From NCBI GenBank assembly GCA_016190815.1, contig JACPPT010000050.1, forward strand, positions 1 to 36,585: a stretch of DNA of 36,585 nt, in the 5' to 3' direction. The stretch's first letter is position 1; the number at the start of each line of letters is the position of its first letter. The DNA is from Chloroflexota bacterium. GTDB taxonomy: Bacteria; Chloroflexota; Dehalococcoidia; JACPPT01. Position numbers and translations under genes: made by a program. This document shows, piece after piece, positions 9,663-21,557 of this stretch. The notes under the pieces are model-generated. The model had not been told where the DNA came from, did no database searches, and was given only the letters and a program-made list of their open reading frames with translations.

Positions 9663-9698
9663 TTGATGGCTCGGTGATGCCGGGGTGGCCGGTGAGTC

Positions 9699-10265
9699 CT
9701 AGGCAGGGCAGCTTGGCGCCGGAGTGGGCATGAAGTTAGCGTCCACACCGGGCTTCACGTGGCCCCAAGGGGCATCAAACTCGCGCACCGCCACATGGAC
9801 AAACCACACCCCTTCCGCGCCTGGGGCCCCTCCGTGGGTATCGCCCTTCAGGTCGTGGAAGTGAGTAAATCCAGCCCCGTACTGCTTCTCAAGACGCTCC
9901 TGATCCTGCTTGCAGAACCTCCCCGGAACTCCCCAGGCGACCCAGTTGAGGTTCTTGGCCTGGTTAAGATCCATGTCGTCAAAGTGGAGTGCCAGAAGAA
10001 CTCCACTGGGGAGCATGTAGGCGCGGTGGTCGGTCATAGATCTAAGTTCCACCGGCGGCATCAAAGCCGTGAGCTGCCTCCAGTACGTGCTGTCTTGCTG
10101 CACACTCGCCAACTGCGTCTGAAGGTCCTGGATCTGGCGGTCTTTTGCCGCAGCTTCCTCTTTAGACACACCCTGGCTGCACGCAGCGAATGCAAATAGC
10201 GCCCCAACAACCAGAGGTGCCAGCATCCATCTGGAACTCCAACCTCCAGAAATCAGCTTCAACAT
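9699..10265 (-). CDS. hypothetical lipoprotein with coiled-coil N-terminus
   Basis: signal/lipobox FAACSQ, heptad-like KEEAAAKDRQIQDLQTQLASVQQD, globular C-terminus. Confidence 0.75.
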   Translation of the reverse strand: MLKLISGGWSSRWMLAPLVVGALFAFAACSQGVSKEEAAAKDRQIQDLQTQLASVQQDSTYWRQLTALMPPVELRSMTDHRAYMLPSGVLLALHFDDMDLNQAKNLNWVAWGVPGRFCKQDQERLEKQYGAGFTHFHDLKGDTHGGAPGAEGVWFVHVAVREFDAPWGHVKPGVDANFMPTPAPSCPA

Positions 10266-10395
10266 TTGTTCCTCCTTATATGTAAATTCGGGTCTCGTAC
10301 AGCGTAAAGCAGGTCTCCTCTACAACACGGACACCCTCTTAGCCACAGCAGCGCATGTTCCTTTCTGAGGAGGTATGTGGTTCGATGGTCGCTAT

Positions 10396-10731
10396 CTAGT
10401 CCTCCGCTGCAAGCACGGTTTCTATCCGTGATTTCAAAGCCGCAAGGGGTACAGCTCCTATTATCTGAGACACAACCTTTCCTCGCTTGAATAGGAGGAG
10501 AGTCGGAATGCTTCGAATGCCGTAGGCGGCAGCGGTCTGGGAGTTGGCGTCCACATTCACTTTCGTTACCTTCAGCCGCCCCGCGTACTCCTTTGCTGCC
10601 GCCTCTACAAGAGGGGCGACCATGCGGCAGGGCATGCACCAATCGGCCCAGAAGTCGGTCAATACCGGTGTCTCTGCCTGCAACACCTCACTCTCAAAAG
10701 TCGCATCTGATACGCTAACTGGCTTTGCCAT
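10396..10731 (-). CDS. trxA: thioredoxin (WCMPC active site)
   Basis: [15 protein letters not shown]...KVNVDAN...[15 protein letters not shown]. Confidence 0.93.
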   Translation of the reverse strand: MAKPVSVSDATFESEVLQAETPVLTDFWADWCMPCRMVAPLVEAAAKEYAGRLKVTKVNVDANSQTAAAYGIRSIPTLLLFKRGKVVSQIIGAVPLAALKSRIETVLAAED

Positions 10732-10767
10732 TGGGCACCTCCATAAGCTCGGTCTTTACTAGGGGTT

Positions 10768-11241
10768 TCATGCCGCGTAGATGGATCCTGCGACTAGCCC
10801 ATAGATCACGTGGACAACAATAAGCGCCAGCGGGCCCATCATCCCCATCTTAACACCAAAGTAACCTGGCGCGGACACCGTATCTGGCGACGACTTCGGC
10901 TCCGTAGCCATCCTCGGGTGAACCGATGGCATCATGCCAAAGGCAGCGCCGGCCATTAGGGCGTGTATTGCCCCGAACAGAGCGCTCCAACCAATGATCC
11001 CTGACTCGATCCCGAGGGCAGCAAATAGAACAGCGTAGATGATGAAGAACACAACGCCCATCATCAGGTGCATCATTAGCCCTACCACCCACGCTACCGA
11101 ACCCCTGGGGAAAAACATAGTCCCCAACGTCATGGGCATGTCCATCTTCATGCCCATCATTGAGCCCATGTACATAACCATAGTCATTGCAATGGTGCCG
11201 ATGAGCCCGCTCAGAACCGCCCTTCCGATTTCTAACTCCAT
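10768..11241 (-). CDS. Met-rich multi-pass membrane protein (DUF6789-like)
   Basis: hydrophobic helices, Met-rich TM1 region (MTMVMYMGSMMGMKMDMPMTLGTMFF); ATG at 11241 has GGAGG upstream. Confidence 0.7.
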   Translation of the reverse strand: MELEIGRAVLSGLIGTIAMTMVMYMGSMMGMKMDMPMTLGTMFFPRGSVAWVVGLMMHLMMGVVFFIIYAVLFAALGIESGIIGWSALFGAIHALMAGAAFGMMPSVHPRMATEPKSSPDTVSAPGYFGVKMGMMGPLALIVVHVIYGLVAGSIYAA

Positions 11242-11310
11242 ATTTCCTCCTTTCAAGACCAGACTTGTTGATGGTTGCTCCATCGACTTCCATGATATTG
11301 GACAACGAGA

Positions 11311-11316
11311 TATAAT
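11311..11316 (+). promoter_or_regulatory. consensus -10 box (TATAAT) upstream of the Crp/Fnr gene
   Basis: exact TATAAT, no good -35 at 16-18 bp. Confidence 0.45.
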
Positions 11317-11318
11317 AA

Positions 11319-11334
11319 TGTCGGCATGCCGACA
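11319..11334. promoter_or_regulatory. perfect 16-bp palindrome TGTCGGCATGCCGACA, candidate operator
   Basis: perfect dyad in the divergent intergenic region, just downstream of TATAAT and 25 bp before the Crp/Fnr start. Confidence 0.65.
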
Positions 11335-11359
11335 AACTGCCTGAGCGAGGGGGGATAAT

Positions 11360-12094
11360 ATGAAACGGGTTTTTCAATGGGGAAAGAAAATTCCGCCGCA
11401 GAGAAAGGATCCCCCTGTGCCTGTCGTCGAGCATCTGAAGAGGGTAGATGTTTTCAAAGATCTCACCCAGGATGAGGTCGAAGCACTCTTCCATAGCATG
11501 GTGGTTAGGGAGTGTAAGCCGGGAACCGTGTTCTTCATGCCTGAAGACTCCACTGAACGCCTGTTCATCTTAAAAACCGGCCGCGTTGATCTTTACCGGT
11601 TAACTCCCAACGGCAAACGTTTGGTGACCCGCTGCATTGAACCGGGCACGGTCTTCGGTGAGATGGGGCTGCTGGGGCAAAGCATGCAGAACTGTTTCGC
11701 CGAGGCGACGGAAAATAGCCTGGTTTGCATAGCTACAAAAGATGACGTTCTGCAACTCCTTAAGGAACGTCCAGCCGTGGCGCTTCGACTAATGGAAACC
11801 CTGGGAAATCGCCTGAGACTACTGGAACAGCGACTCGAGCAGACTGCCTTCAGCCCGGTGAAGGTCAGGCTGGCTAGTTTCATCATCGCAAACACGGACC
11901 CCGTGACAGGAGCAGTTGCCGGGTACACCCATGAGGAGATCGGAGACATCATAGGAACGTTACGCCAGACAGTAACCGAGACCCTGAGTGAGCTGCAGAG
12001 CCAACGCCTCATCGAGGTGAAACACAAACGGATACAGGTGGCTGATCGCCGGGGATTGGAGCAAGTGGTGTCAGACCATGGGGTTTCTGACTAA
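11360..12094 (+). CDS. Crp/Fnr family transcriptional regulator
   Basis: cNMP-binding fold (PGTVFGEMGLLG) plus HTH (THEEIGDIIGTLRQTVTETLSELQSQRLIEVK). Confidence 0.92.
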   Translation: MKRVFQWGKKIPPQRKDPPVPVVEHLKRVDVFKDLTQDEVEALFHSMVVRECKPGTVFFMPEDSTERLFILKTGRVDLYRLTPNGKRLVTRCIEPGTVFGEMGLLGQSMQNCFAEATENSLVCIATKDDVLQLLKERPAVALRLMETLGNRLRLLEQRLEQTAFSPVKVRLASFIIANTDPVTGAVAGYTHEEIGDIIGTLRQTVTETLSELQSQRLIEVKHKRIQVADRRGLEQVVSDHGVSD

Positions 12095-12264
12095 TGATCC
12101 CCTCAAAGGCTGGAGTCCATGATGGAACAGCCGCTTCGTGTATATGGGGCGCCATGGCGTCCAGACGGCAAGCACTCGCCGAGAAGCTGGGGATACGTCG
12201 TGAGACGAACAGAAAGGTCTATGATGTTGTGAACGTGGGTGATGGCCCTCAGGTTGCACTCATC

Positions 12265-12708
12265 CTATGGGCCGGCGCCGGCGAGGGGACCTCCATGGCC
12301 GGCTCTCCTCCGCCTTTGGGCAACCTTCAACCTCACCAGCGACCTTCTCAGCGCCGCTGTAGCACGCTCCAGGTCCAAATCAGCGCTACTCAGCTTCAAG
12401 CGCTCCTCAGCCCTGGCCTTGGCCGCCTCTGCCCTTGTTATGTCTATTTCCTCGGCCCGCTCTGCGGTGTCAGCCAGAATAACAATCTTGTTAGGAAGAA
12501 CCTCTAAAAAACCTCCACCAATAGCCATGTACGTCTCCTCACCGCCCTTCTTTATGCGCAGCTCCCCTGGCTGCAAGGTCGTGAGGAGAGGGGCATGCCT
12601 GGGCAATATGCCCAACTGCCCTTCTGCACCCGGGGCAACGACCATATCCACCTCATCAGAGTAGACCACCTGTTCTGCGGTAACAATGTCGAGCTTTATC
12701 TTCGGCAT
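12265..12708 (-). CDS. atpC: ATP synthase F1 subunit epsilon
   Basis: [38 protein letters not shown]. Confidence 0.95.
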   Translation of the reverse strand: MPKIKLDIVTAEQVVYSDEVDMVVAPGAEGQLGILPRHAPLLTTLQPGELRIKKGGEETYMAIGGGFLEVLPNKIVILADTAERAEEIDITRAEAAKARAEERLKLSSADLDLERATAALRRSLVRLKVAQRRRRAGHGGPLAGAGP

Positions 12709-12715
12709 GAGTCGC

Positions 12716-15021
<2,306 letters not shown>

Positions 15022-15129
15022 GACTTATGACCTCACCCCCTGACCCCCTCCCAGGCATAGGAGAGGGGGAAGAGAAAATTTGGGGAACACCCCCAAACCC
15101 CCGGCAGGGGCAAGCACCCCTGCACCCCG
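15022..15129 (-). repeat. intergenic hairpin element family 1, copy A (fills the atpA-atpG gap)
   Basis: minus strand CGGGGTGCAGGGGTGCTTGCCCCTGCCGGGGGTTTGGGGGTGTTCCCCAAA...CCCCCTC...GAGGGGGTCAGGGGGTGAGGTC; three 7-bp stems. Confidence 0.8.
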
Positions 15130-16650
15130 TTAGTCCCCTAAATACTTAGCGCCTTGTTTGAACTCCTGGATGGCTTTTTGAAGGACTTCGATGACGTCCT
15201 TCTTCAGCTCCTTTTCCTGAGCTATGCGCTTCCCGATCTCAGGGTGTCTCTGCTCCATATACTTGAGGAAGGCCTCTTCAAAGGCACTCACCTTGTTTAT
15301 AGGGACATCGTCCACAAAACCGTTGACGACAGCGTATAAAATCAACACCTGCTTTTCCAAGGACATAGGAACATACTGGGGCTGTTTTAAAATCTCGGTG
15401 ATGCGCTGCCCCCGCTCAAGCTGGGAGCGAGTGGTTTTGTCCAGGTCCGCCGTTCCAAACTGGGCAAAGGCTGCCAGCTCTCTGAACTGGGCCAGGTCGA
15501 GGCGCAGTCGGCCCGCAACCTGCTTCATAGCCCTGGTCTGGGCTGCTCCACCAACCCTGGATACCGAAAGCCCCACGTTCATAGCAGGACGGATGCCTGC
15601 ATTGAAAAGGTCGGTCTCCAGATAGATCTGGCCGTCGGTGATGGAGATGACATTGGTGGGGATATACGCAGCCACGTCTCCAGCCTGGGTCTCGATAATA
15701 GGCAGGGCGGTGAGAGAGCCACCGCCGTAGTCGGGATGAAGCTTGGCTGCCCTTTCCAGAAGGCGGCTGTGAAGATAGAAGACATCTCCCGGGTACGCCT
15801 CACGACCCGGCGGCCTTCTAAGCAAGAGGGAGAGCTGACGGTAGGCCCAGGCATGTTTGGAAAGGTCGTCATAGATTATGAGAGCGTCTTTCCCCTGCTC
15901 CATTATCTCCTCACCTATGGCGCAACCTGCGTAGGGTGCCAGATACTGAAGGGCAGCGGAGTCCGCTGCGCTGGCGGATACCACAATGGTGTGCTCCATT
16001 GCTCCATATTTATCCAGAATGGCAACGGCCTGGGCAACCTTTGATGCCTTCTGGCCAATGGCAACATATATACAGATCAAGTTCCCACCCTTCTGGTTTA
16101 CTATGGTATCCAGAGCGACGGCAGTTTTTCCTGTGGAGCGGTCGCCGATGATGAGCTCTCGCTGTCCTCGCCCGATGGGTATAATGCTGTCAATGGCCTT
16201 TATCCCCGTTTGAACAGGGGTATCCACCGACTTGCGCAAGACGACGTTGGGAGCAACTCTCTCAACTGGTCGTGTCTTTTCGTATTTTGCTGGACCTTTC
16301 CCATCCAAGGGCTGGCCTAGAGAGTTAATCACTCGTCCTATAAGGCCCTCTCCAACAGGCACCTCTACAATACGACCTGTAGCCTTGACCTCGTCTCCCT
16401 CTTTGATTTCGGAGTCTTCCCCCAGGATAATAGCGCCAACGCTCTCCTCCTCCAGGTTGAGGGCCAACCCCATGATGCCGTTGGGAAACTCCAATATCTC
16501 GCTGTATTTACATCCCGAAAGCCCGTGAATCCGTGCTATGCCATCCCCCACCTCAACCACCACACCGACATCCACCATTGTCGCAGTGGTGCCAAACTGC
16601 TCTATTTGTTGCTTAATGATAGAAGCTATATCCTGAGAACGAACTGCCAT
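15130..16650 (-). CDS. atpA: ATP synthase F1 subunit alpha
   Basis: [15 protein letters not shown], full-length 506 aa. Confidence 0.98.
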   Translation of the reverse strand: MAVRSQDIASIIKQQIEQFGTTATMVDVGVVVEVGDGIARIHGLSGCKYSEILEFPNGIMGLALNLEEESVGAIILGEDSEIKEGDEVKATGRIVEVPVGEGLIGRVINSLGQPLDGKGPAKYEKTRPVERVAPNVVLRKSVDTPVQTGIKAIDSIIPIGRGQRELIIGDRSTGKTAVALDTIVNQKGGNLICIYVAIGQKASKVAQAVAILDKYGAMEHTIVVSASAADSAALQYLAPYAGCAIGEEIMEQGKDALIIYDDLSKHAWAYRQLSLLLRRPPGREAYPGDVFYLHSRLLERAAKLHPDYGGGSLTALPIIETQAGDVAAYIPTNVISITDGQIYLETDLFNAGIRPAMNVGLSVSRVGGAAQTRAMKQVAGRLRLDLAQFRELAAFAQFGTADLDKTTRSQLERGQRITEILKQPQYVPMSLEKQVLILYAVVNGFVDDVPINKVSAFEEAFLKYMEQRHPEIGKRIAQEKELKKDVIEVLQKAIQEFKQGAKYLGD

Positions 16651-16675
16651 ATTCCTACCTCCGTCCTGCCAAAGA

Positions 16676-17215
16676 TTAAGGGGCCGCCTCGATGAGGCTC
16701 CTCTTCAAGCTCTGAAGCCTGCTGCGTATGCTACCATCCAGAACCCTGTCCCCTATCTTAACCACAAGCCCACCCAACAGGCCGGGCTCCACTTTAGCCA
16801 TCAATGTCACCTGCTTCCCTGTAACCGTGGAAATGCGCTGGGCTATTCTCTCCTTCTCTACATCACTTAGAGGTATAGCTGTTATCACCTCAGCGTGCTC
16901 AATACCTCTCTGCGCATCGAACATCTTCTCATACTCCAGGGCGATGTCTTTCACAATAGCCAGCCTTCCCCGCGCAACGAGGAGGAAAGCGAGGTTCAAA
17001 GCCAATGGGTGAACCCCTTCCAGCAGGCCAGCAAGAATTTTGAACTTCTCCCTCATTCTGACCTTGGGATTTCCCAAGAAAGCTGAGACCTCTGGCTCTG
17101 AAAGGGAGTGAGCCAAGGTATCGAGGTCTTCCTTCCATCTCTCCAGCTCGCCGCTCTCCTTAGCTATGTCAAACACAGCCTGAGCGTGTCTTTTTGCCGA
17201 AATCCCCTTAGCCAT
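16676..17215 (-). CDS. atpH: ATP synthase F1 subunit delta
   Basis: OSCP-like; [30 protein letters not shown]-terminus. Confidence 0.95.
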   Translation of the reverse strand: MAKGISAKRHAQAVFDIAKESGELERWKEDLDTLAHSLSEPEVSAFLGNPKVRMREKFKILAGLLEGVHPLALNLAFLLVARGRLAIVKDIALEYEKMFDAQRGIEHAEVITAIPLSDVEKERIAQRISTVTGKQVTLMAKVEPGLLGGLVVKIGDRVLDGSIRSRLQSLKRSLIEAAP

Positions 17216-17725
17216 CTAGCTCTCCTGGCTCTTCCCTTTCTTAGAGCTCTCCTCCAGCACTTCCTGGATGAGTTGAACATGGGCCTGCTTGTCCAGCGAC
17301 CTGTTGATCACCTTCTCCGCAGCAAGGATGGCCAGCTCGGCAAACCTCTGTCGAACTTGCTCAATGGCTTCGTCCCTCTCCCTCTGAATCTCAGCCCTTG
17401 CCTTGGTGATAAGGGCTTCTCCCTCTTTCTTGGCCTCCTCCCTCGCCTCTGTCTTGAGCTTTTCCCCAATTTCAGCGGCCTGGGTGACGAGAGCTTGCCC
17501 CTCTTGGTGAGCAACCTCCAGTCTCTTCTTTATCTCCTGCTCTGAGCGTTCGGCATCCTTTTTTATCTGCTCGGCCCGCTCCATGCTCTCCCTTATTTTC
17601 TCAGAGCGCCTGTCCAGCATTCGCAGAATGGGCTTATAGAGCACAAAATAGAGGAGGAGGAGAAGAAGAGTGAAGTTAATTATTTGGGCTATCAAGCCCG
17701 GCAAATTTATTCCCAGGGCTCCCAA
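17216..17725 (-). CDS. atpF: ATP synthase Fo subunit b
   Basis: N-terminal TM helix, long charged coiled coil, operon position. Confidence 0.95.
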   Translation of the reverse strand: MGALGINLPGLIAQIINFTLLLLLLYFVLYKPILRMLDRRSEKIRESMERAEQIKKDAERSEQEIKKRLEVAHQEGQALVTQAAEIGEKLKTEAREEAKKEGEALITKARAEIQRERDEAIEQVRQRFAELAILAAEKVINRSLDKQAHVQLIQEVLEESSKKGKSQES

Positions 17726-17756
17726 AGACGCCCTCCTTCTAGAGATTCAGTTGACT

Positions 17757-18035
<279 letters not shown>

Positions 18036-19025
18036 TCAAGCTGCACTAGTCGCCACATGCTCAGTCCTCGCCTCCACATGCTCCTCCTCCCCGTGCCCTT
18101 CCACCGCTATGACGGCAAAGACAAGGGTGAGCACGGCAAATATAAGAGCCTGAATGAAGCCCACAAAAAGCTCCAGTCCAAAGAATGGCACCACCACCAC
18201 CAGAGGGATGAGAAAGCTCATAACCGCCAAGAGTATCTCCCCAGCAAAGATGTTCCCAAAAAGTCGGAAGGTAAAGCTAACAATTCGGGCAAGCTCGGTA
18301 ATGGCCTCTACCATACCTATGTAGAGGTCAATGAACCCATTTATAATATCACCCCGGAGCAAGCGTCTCACGTTAAAAAACTTACTGGAGTAGTTGAAGA
18401 AGCCCAGGGCGCTTATGCCCCAGTACTCCACAAAGACCATGGCCATCAAAGCCATTGCCAGGGGGGTATTGAGGTCGGTGTTAGCGCTTCTCAGGAAAGG
18501 AATGACTGCCCCCTCTGAGGAGCCTATGGGTATGTAATACAGGTTGAACCCAATTATGCTAAAGCTTTGGAAATGGGCAAGCTCTTTTTCCCCCACAAGC
18601 CCTATTGTCCCAAACCCGGGAAGGAGACCCATCCAGTTGGAGGTAAGGATGAAGAGAAATATTGTAGCCACCAGGGGGAAGAACCTGCGCCCGTTCTTCT
18701 TGCCGGCGACCCCCTCCACCAGGTTTAGGAACATCTCTACAATGGCTTCCACAAAGTTTTGAGTGCCCCTAGGGACGACCCGCATATTCCTTGTAGCAGC
18801 CAGGGAAAAGCCCAAAAGAACAAGGATGCTGAGCCACGCCGCAACAATGCTATTAGTGATTATGAAATCACCCAAAGGTCCAAGAGAAAAGAGAGGAGGT
18901 GTAAGGGCCTCGGCTTGCAGCTCTATGTGAGCAATGGGCCCCCGCAGGAAAATAAAGCCAATAACAAGCAGTAGGAGAATCCCAGCTAGAACCCCTAATA
19001 CTTTTGGTCTAGTTAGGAAACGCAA
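18036..19025 (-). CDS. atpB: ATP synthase Fo subunit a
   Basis: NWMGLLPGFGT; C-terminal R/Q-helix SFTFRLFGNIFAGEILL. Confidence 0.96.
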   Translation of the reverse strand: MRFLTRPKVLGVLAGILLLLVIGFIFLRGPIAHIELQAEALTPPLFSLGPLGDFIITNSIVAAWLSILVLLGFSLAATRNMRVVPRGTQNFVEAIVEMFLNLVEGVAGKKNGRRFFPLVATIFLFILTSNWMGLLPGFGTIGLVGEKELAHFQSFSIIGFNLYYIPIGSSEGAVIPFLRSANTDLNTPLAMALMAMVFVEYWGISALGFFNYSSKFFNVRRLLRGDIINGFIDLYIGMVEAITELARIVSFTFRLFGNIFAGEILLAVMSFLIPLVVVVPFFGLELFVGFIQALIFAVLTLVFAVIAVEGHGEEEHVEARTEHVATSAA

Positions 19026-19036
19026 CCCTTTCCCTC

Positions 19037-19270
19037 CTAATCTTTAGAGGGTTTATCTCTCTCTGCCAACGTGGAAAGCATCCTGAGCATTCCCCCGATT
19101 GCAGTAATTATCCCTATACCCAAGCCCAATAATGTGAAAAGTGGCTCTGTATGCACTTTTCCATCAAGCCATATGCCGCCCAACAGTCCCAGGATTATGC
19201 ATGCAGCCACGTACCATCCCAGTCCAACAAGCCTCAGGGATGCGGCCCATCTATCCCTTTTCAACCCCAC
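19037..19270 (-). CDS. AtpI/AtpZ-like small membrane protein (start GTG 19270 or TTG 19264)
   Basis: two TM helices, first gene of the atp operon. Confidence 0.75.
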   Translation of the reverse strand: MGLKRDRWAASLRLVGLGWYVAACIILGLLGGIWLDGKVHTEPLFTLLGLGIGIITAIGGMLRMLSTLAERDKPSKD

Positions 19271-19288
19271 CCTTCCTTAAGTTAGTGC

Positions 19289-19317
19289 ATTATATCACAC
19301 GCTTTTCCCCAGGTCAA
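19289..19317 (-). promoter_or_regulatory. sigma70 promoter of the atp operon (TTGACC - 17 bp - TATAAT)
   Basis: minus strand TTGACCTGGGGAAAAGCGTGTGATATAAT directly upstream of the first atp gene. Confidence 0.75.
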
Positions 19318-19389
19318 AACAACTTAACCTCACACAGAAACGCCCCAGGCTTTGGGCTTGGGGCTTCCGACTCAAGAGAAACCTATCTA

Positions 19390-19716
19390 TTACCTCTTGA
19401 CCACCAATTCGCCGATCTCTCCCTGGAAATCCTTCAGAACGTTATGAATGTCCAGGACATCATCCATATTTACAGGCGGTCTGCCCGAAAACGTAGAAAG
19501 CTCACCCTCTGTCAGATCGGTAACCCTTTCTGGATCTTTTGCATCCTGGATTACCGCTGCCACCAGGCCTTTACTCTTACAGGAGATACACAGAACTCCG
19601 ATGAACCAAATGCCTTTCTCGTGGCCCAGTATTCTGATGTTAAATGATTGGTAGCGTCGTCCGCAGACGTTACACCTTAAGGTTGAAAGAGCCTTTTTTA
19701 GAGAGCGTCTATCCAA
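19390..19716 (-). CDS. small zinc-ribbon conserved hypothetical protein
   Basis: RCNVCGRRY...LCISCKSKG four-Cys pattern, 108 aa. Confidence 0.7.
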   Translation of the reverse strand: MDRRSLKKALSTLRCNVCGRRYQSFNIRILGHEKGIWFIGVLCISCKSKGLVAAVIQDAKDPERVTDLTEGELSTFSGRPPVNMDDVLDIHNVLKDFQGEIGELVVKR

Positions 19717-19719
19717 TAG

Positions 19720-20292
19720 CTACTTCCCTAAGTTTGGTCCTCCCTCAGATTTGCCCTTCTCAAAGTCCTCAAAGTCAAGGCCTTGGATAAACTCCTTAAA
19801 CGCAGACATGCGCTTCAGTTCCTCCTCGTCCACTCCTTCCTTTCCGGCCTCACCCTTACTCTCGCCAGGTATAACTGGTTTTCCAGTCTCCTTGTCCATG
19901 AGTATAGACGCCTTATCAAGGACCGTCTCCTCAGCGTAGATGGGTACCTTGGTCCTGACAGCGAGAGCAATGGCATCGCTGGGTCGAGAGTCCACCTCCA
20001 GCCGTTTGCCGTCTACATCCAGGATTATCCTCGCATAAAAGGTGTCATTAAGCAAGTCCGACACAATTATGGAGTTTACTGTGGCACCCAGGGAGGTGAT
20101 GATAGAGCGCAGGAGATCGTGGGTCAAGGGACGGGGAACAGATACATCCTGCAATTTTACGGCTATAGCATCAGCCTCTGCCGGGCCAATCCAAATAGGC
20201 AGATAGCGGTCAGCGTATCTCTCCTTCAAAATCACTACCCTCTGGTAATTCACAAGGCTTACTCGTATGCTATCTATTGTCATCTCCACCAT
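19720..20292 (-). CDS. bifunctional nuclease family protein (DUF151/BFN)
   Basis: LPIWIGPAEADAIA...RPLTHDLL...VDSRPSDAIALAVR. Confidence 0.92.
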   Translation of the reverse strand: MVEMTIDSIRVSLVNYQRVVILKERYADRYLPIWIGPAEADAIAVKLQDVSVPRPLTHDLLRSIITSLGATVNSIIVSDLLNDTFYARIILDVDGKRLEVDSRPSDAIALAVRTKVPIYAEETVLDKASILMDKETGKPVIPGESKGEAGKEGVDEEELKRMSAFKEFIQGLDFEDFEKGKSEGGPNLGK

Positions 20293-20394
20293 AGGGACGG
20301 GCCTCCTTCGCCCTTAACTTCGTATTTTACCCCCCTACCATCATAGTGTCAATAAAATTTTCCTGCTCCAAAACGGAGCTGAAACCACCGTAAC

Positions 20395-20613
20395 CTACTC
20401 TTTCATATCATCAACCTTGGCACCCCGCGAAACAAGGGCCTTAACCCTTCGCTCGAAAACGACCCTGTCCAACAGTACCCTCCGCCCGCAACTCAGACAC
20501 CTTATTCCGATGTCGGCACCAAGCCTAACCACTACCCATTCATAGCTTCCGCAGGGGTGCATCTTCTTGAGCCGAACCACATCGCCCAGCCTGATCTCCA
20601 TAGACATCGTCAA
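20395..20613 (-). CDS. DUF951 family protein
   Basis: LGDVVRLKKMHPCGSYEWVVVRLGADIGIRCLSCGRRVLLDRVVFERRVK. Confidence 0.85.
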   Translation of the reverse strand: MTMSMEIRLGDVVRLKKMHPCGSYEWVVVRLGADIGIRCLSCGRRVLLDRVVFERRVKALVSRGAKVDDMKE

Positions 20614-21422
20614 CAGCTATGTGTGCCTTTCTCTATATAAACGTTTATCTCGTCTCGAAGTTGCATAGCAACCCTTCTCGCCGCCTGGGCATAATCCTTA
20701 TCCCTAGAGGCATAGATTATTTGCCTGGAAGAGCTTATTATGGCCTTCTCCCCCCTGTCATCGACGCCAAAGCGCACCGCAGAGGCCAGGTCACCCCCCT
20801 GGGCTCCAACTCCTGGGATAAGGATGGGCATATTGGGACAGATTCCCCTGAGGGTTTTAAGCTCCTGGGGGTAGGTTGCTCCCACCACCAAACCCACGTT
20901 GCCCCTCGTATTCCACTCCTTTGCCTTCAACGCCACCCACTCAAAAAGGGCACGCCCTCCAGAAAACGTCATGCCTTGAAAATCGGCGGAGCCAGGGTTA
21001 GACGTTCTAGCCAGAATGAAAACCCCTTTATCAGAGTATTCCAAAAAGGGTTCCACCGAATCACGGCCAAGATATGGGTTCACGGTTGCAGCATCAAAGC
21101 CAAAGACCTCGAAAAGAGCTCGGGCGTACGCTTTTGCTGTGCTTCCTATGTCACCCCGCTTAGCATCCCCTATGACTGGAACGTCTCCTGGTATATATTG
21201 AACGGTTTTCTTCAGAGTCGTAAGCCCCTCAACTCCCATAGCCTCGTAGAAGGCCAGATTTGGCTTGTAGGCACACACCAGGTCGGAAGTAGCGTCCACA
21301 ATGGCCTTGTTGAACTCCAGGATGTCCACTCCGGGCATTAGGAGGGGGTCCGGGTCAAGCCCTATGCAGAGCAGGCTTTTGTGCGCCCTGCAAGCGTTTA
21401 GGAGTTTCTCCAGAAAAGTCAT
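20610..21422 (-). CDS. pyrF: orotidine 5'-phosphate decarboxylase (type 2)
   Basis: LCIGLDPDP, YKPNLAFYEAMG, DAKRGDIGSTAKAYA; ORF track start 21434, internal ATG at 21422 more likely. Confidence 0.94.
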   Translation of the reverse strand: MTFLEKLLNACRAHKSLLCIGLDPDPLLMPGVDILEFNKAIVDATSDLVCAYKPNLAFYEAMGVEGLTTLKKTVQYIPGDVPVIGDAKRGDIGSTAKAYARALFEVFGFDAATVNPYLGRDSVEPFLEYSDKGVFILARTSNPGSADFQGMTFSGGRALFEWVALKAKEWNTRGNVGLVVGATYPQELKTLRGICPNMPILIPGVGAQGGDLASAVRFGVDDRGEKAIISSSRQIIYASRDKDYAQAARRVAMQLRDEINVYIEKGTHSC

Positions 21423-21470
21423 AGTGCAACCCATCTCCTGATTTCGATTTAAAATAATATCTTTAGAGGG

Positions 21471-21499
21471 ATAATAGCGCCTTCAACCTATGACGTCAA
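21471..21499 (-). promoter_or_regulatory. sigma70 promoter of pyrF-DUF951 (TTGACG - 17 bp - TATTAT)
   Basis: minus strand TTGACGTCATAGGTTGAAGGCGCTATTAT upstream of pyrF. Confidence 0.65.
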
Positions 21500-21557
21500 C
21501 GTGTATTGAAGGAGTAAGCGCTACATGCTAGTATGAGTGCTACGAAAGGTTAAGCAT

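Noticed and set aside
9452-9733. 93-aa ORF in the gap after the propeller gene
   Set aside because: No domain signature, no good RBS, overlaps the hairpin and the end of the opposite-strand lipoprotein gene.
12268-12281. GCCGGCGCCGGC palindrome at the end of atpC
   Set aside because: Encodes the Ala/Gly-rich atpC tail; short and likely a GC composition effect.
12094-12507. Plus-strand ORF starting at the Crp/Fnr stop
   Set aside because: Mostly antisense to atpC, no recognisable domain, low-complexity translation.
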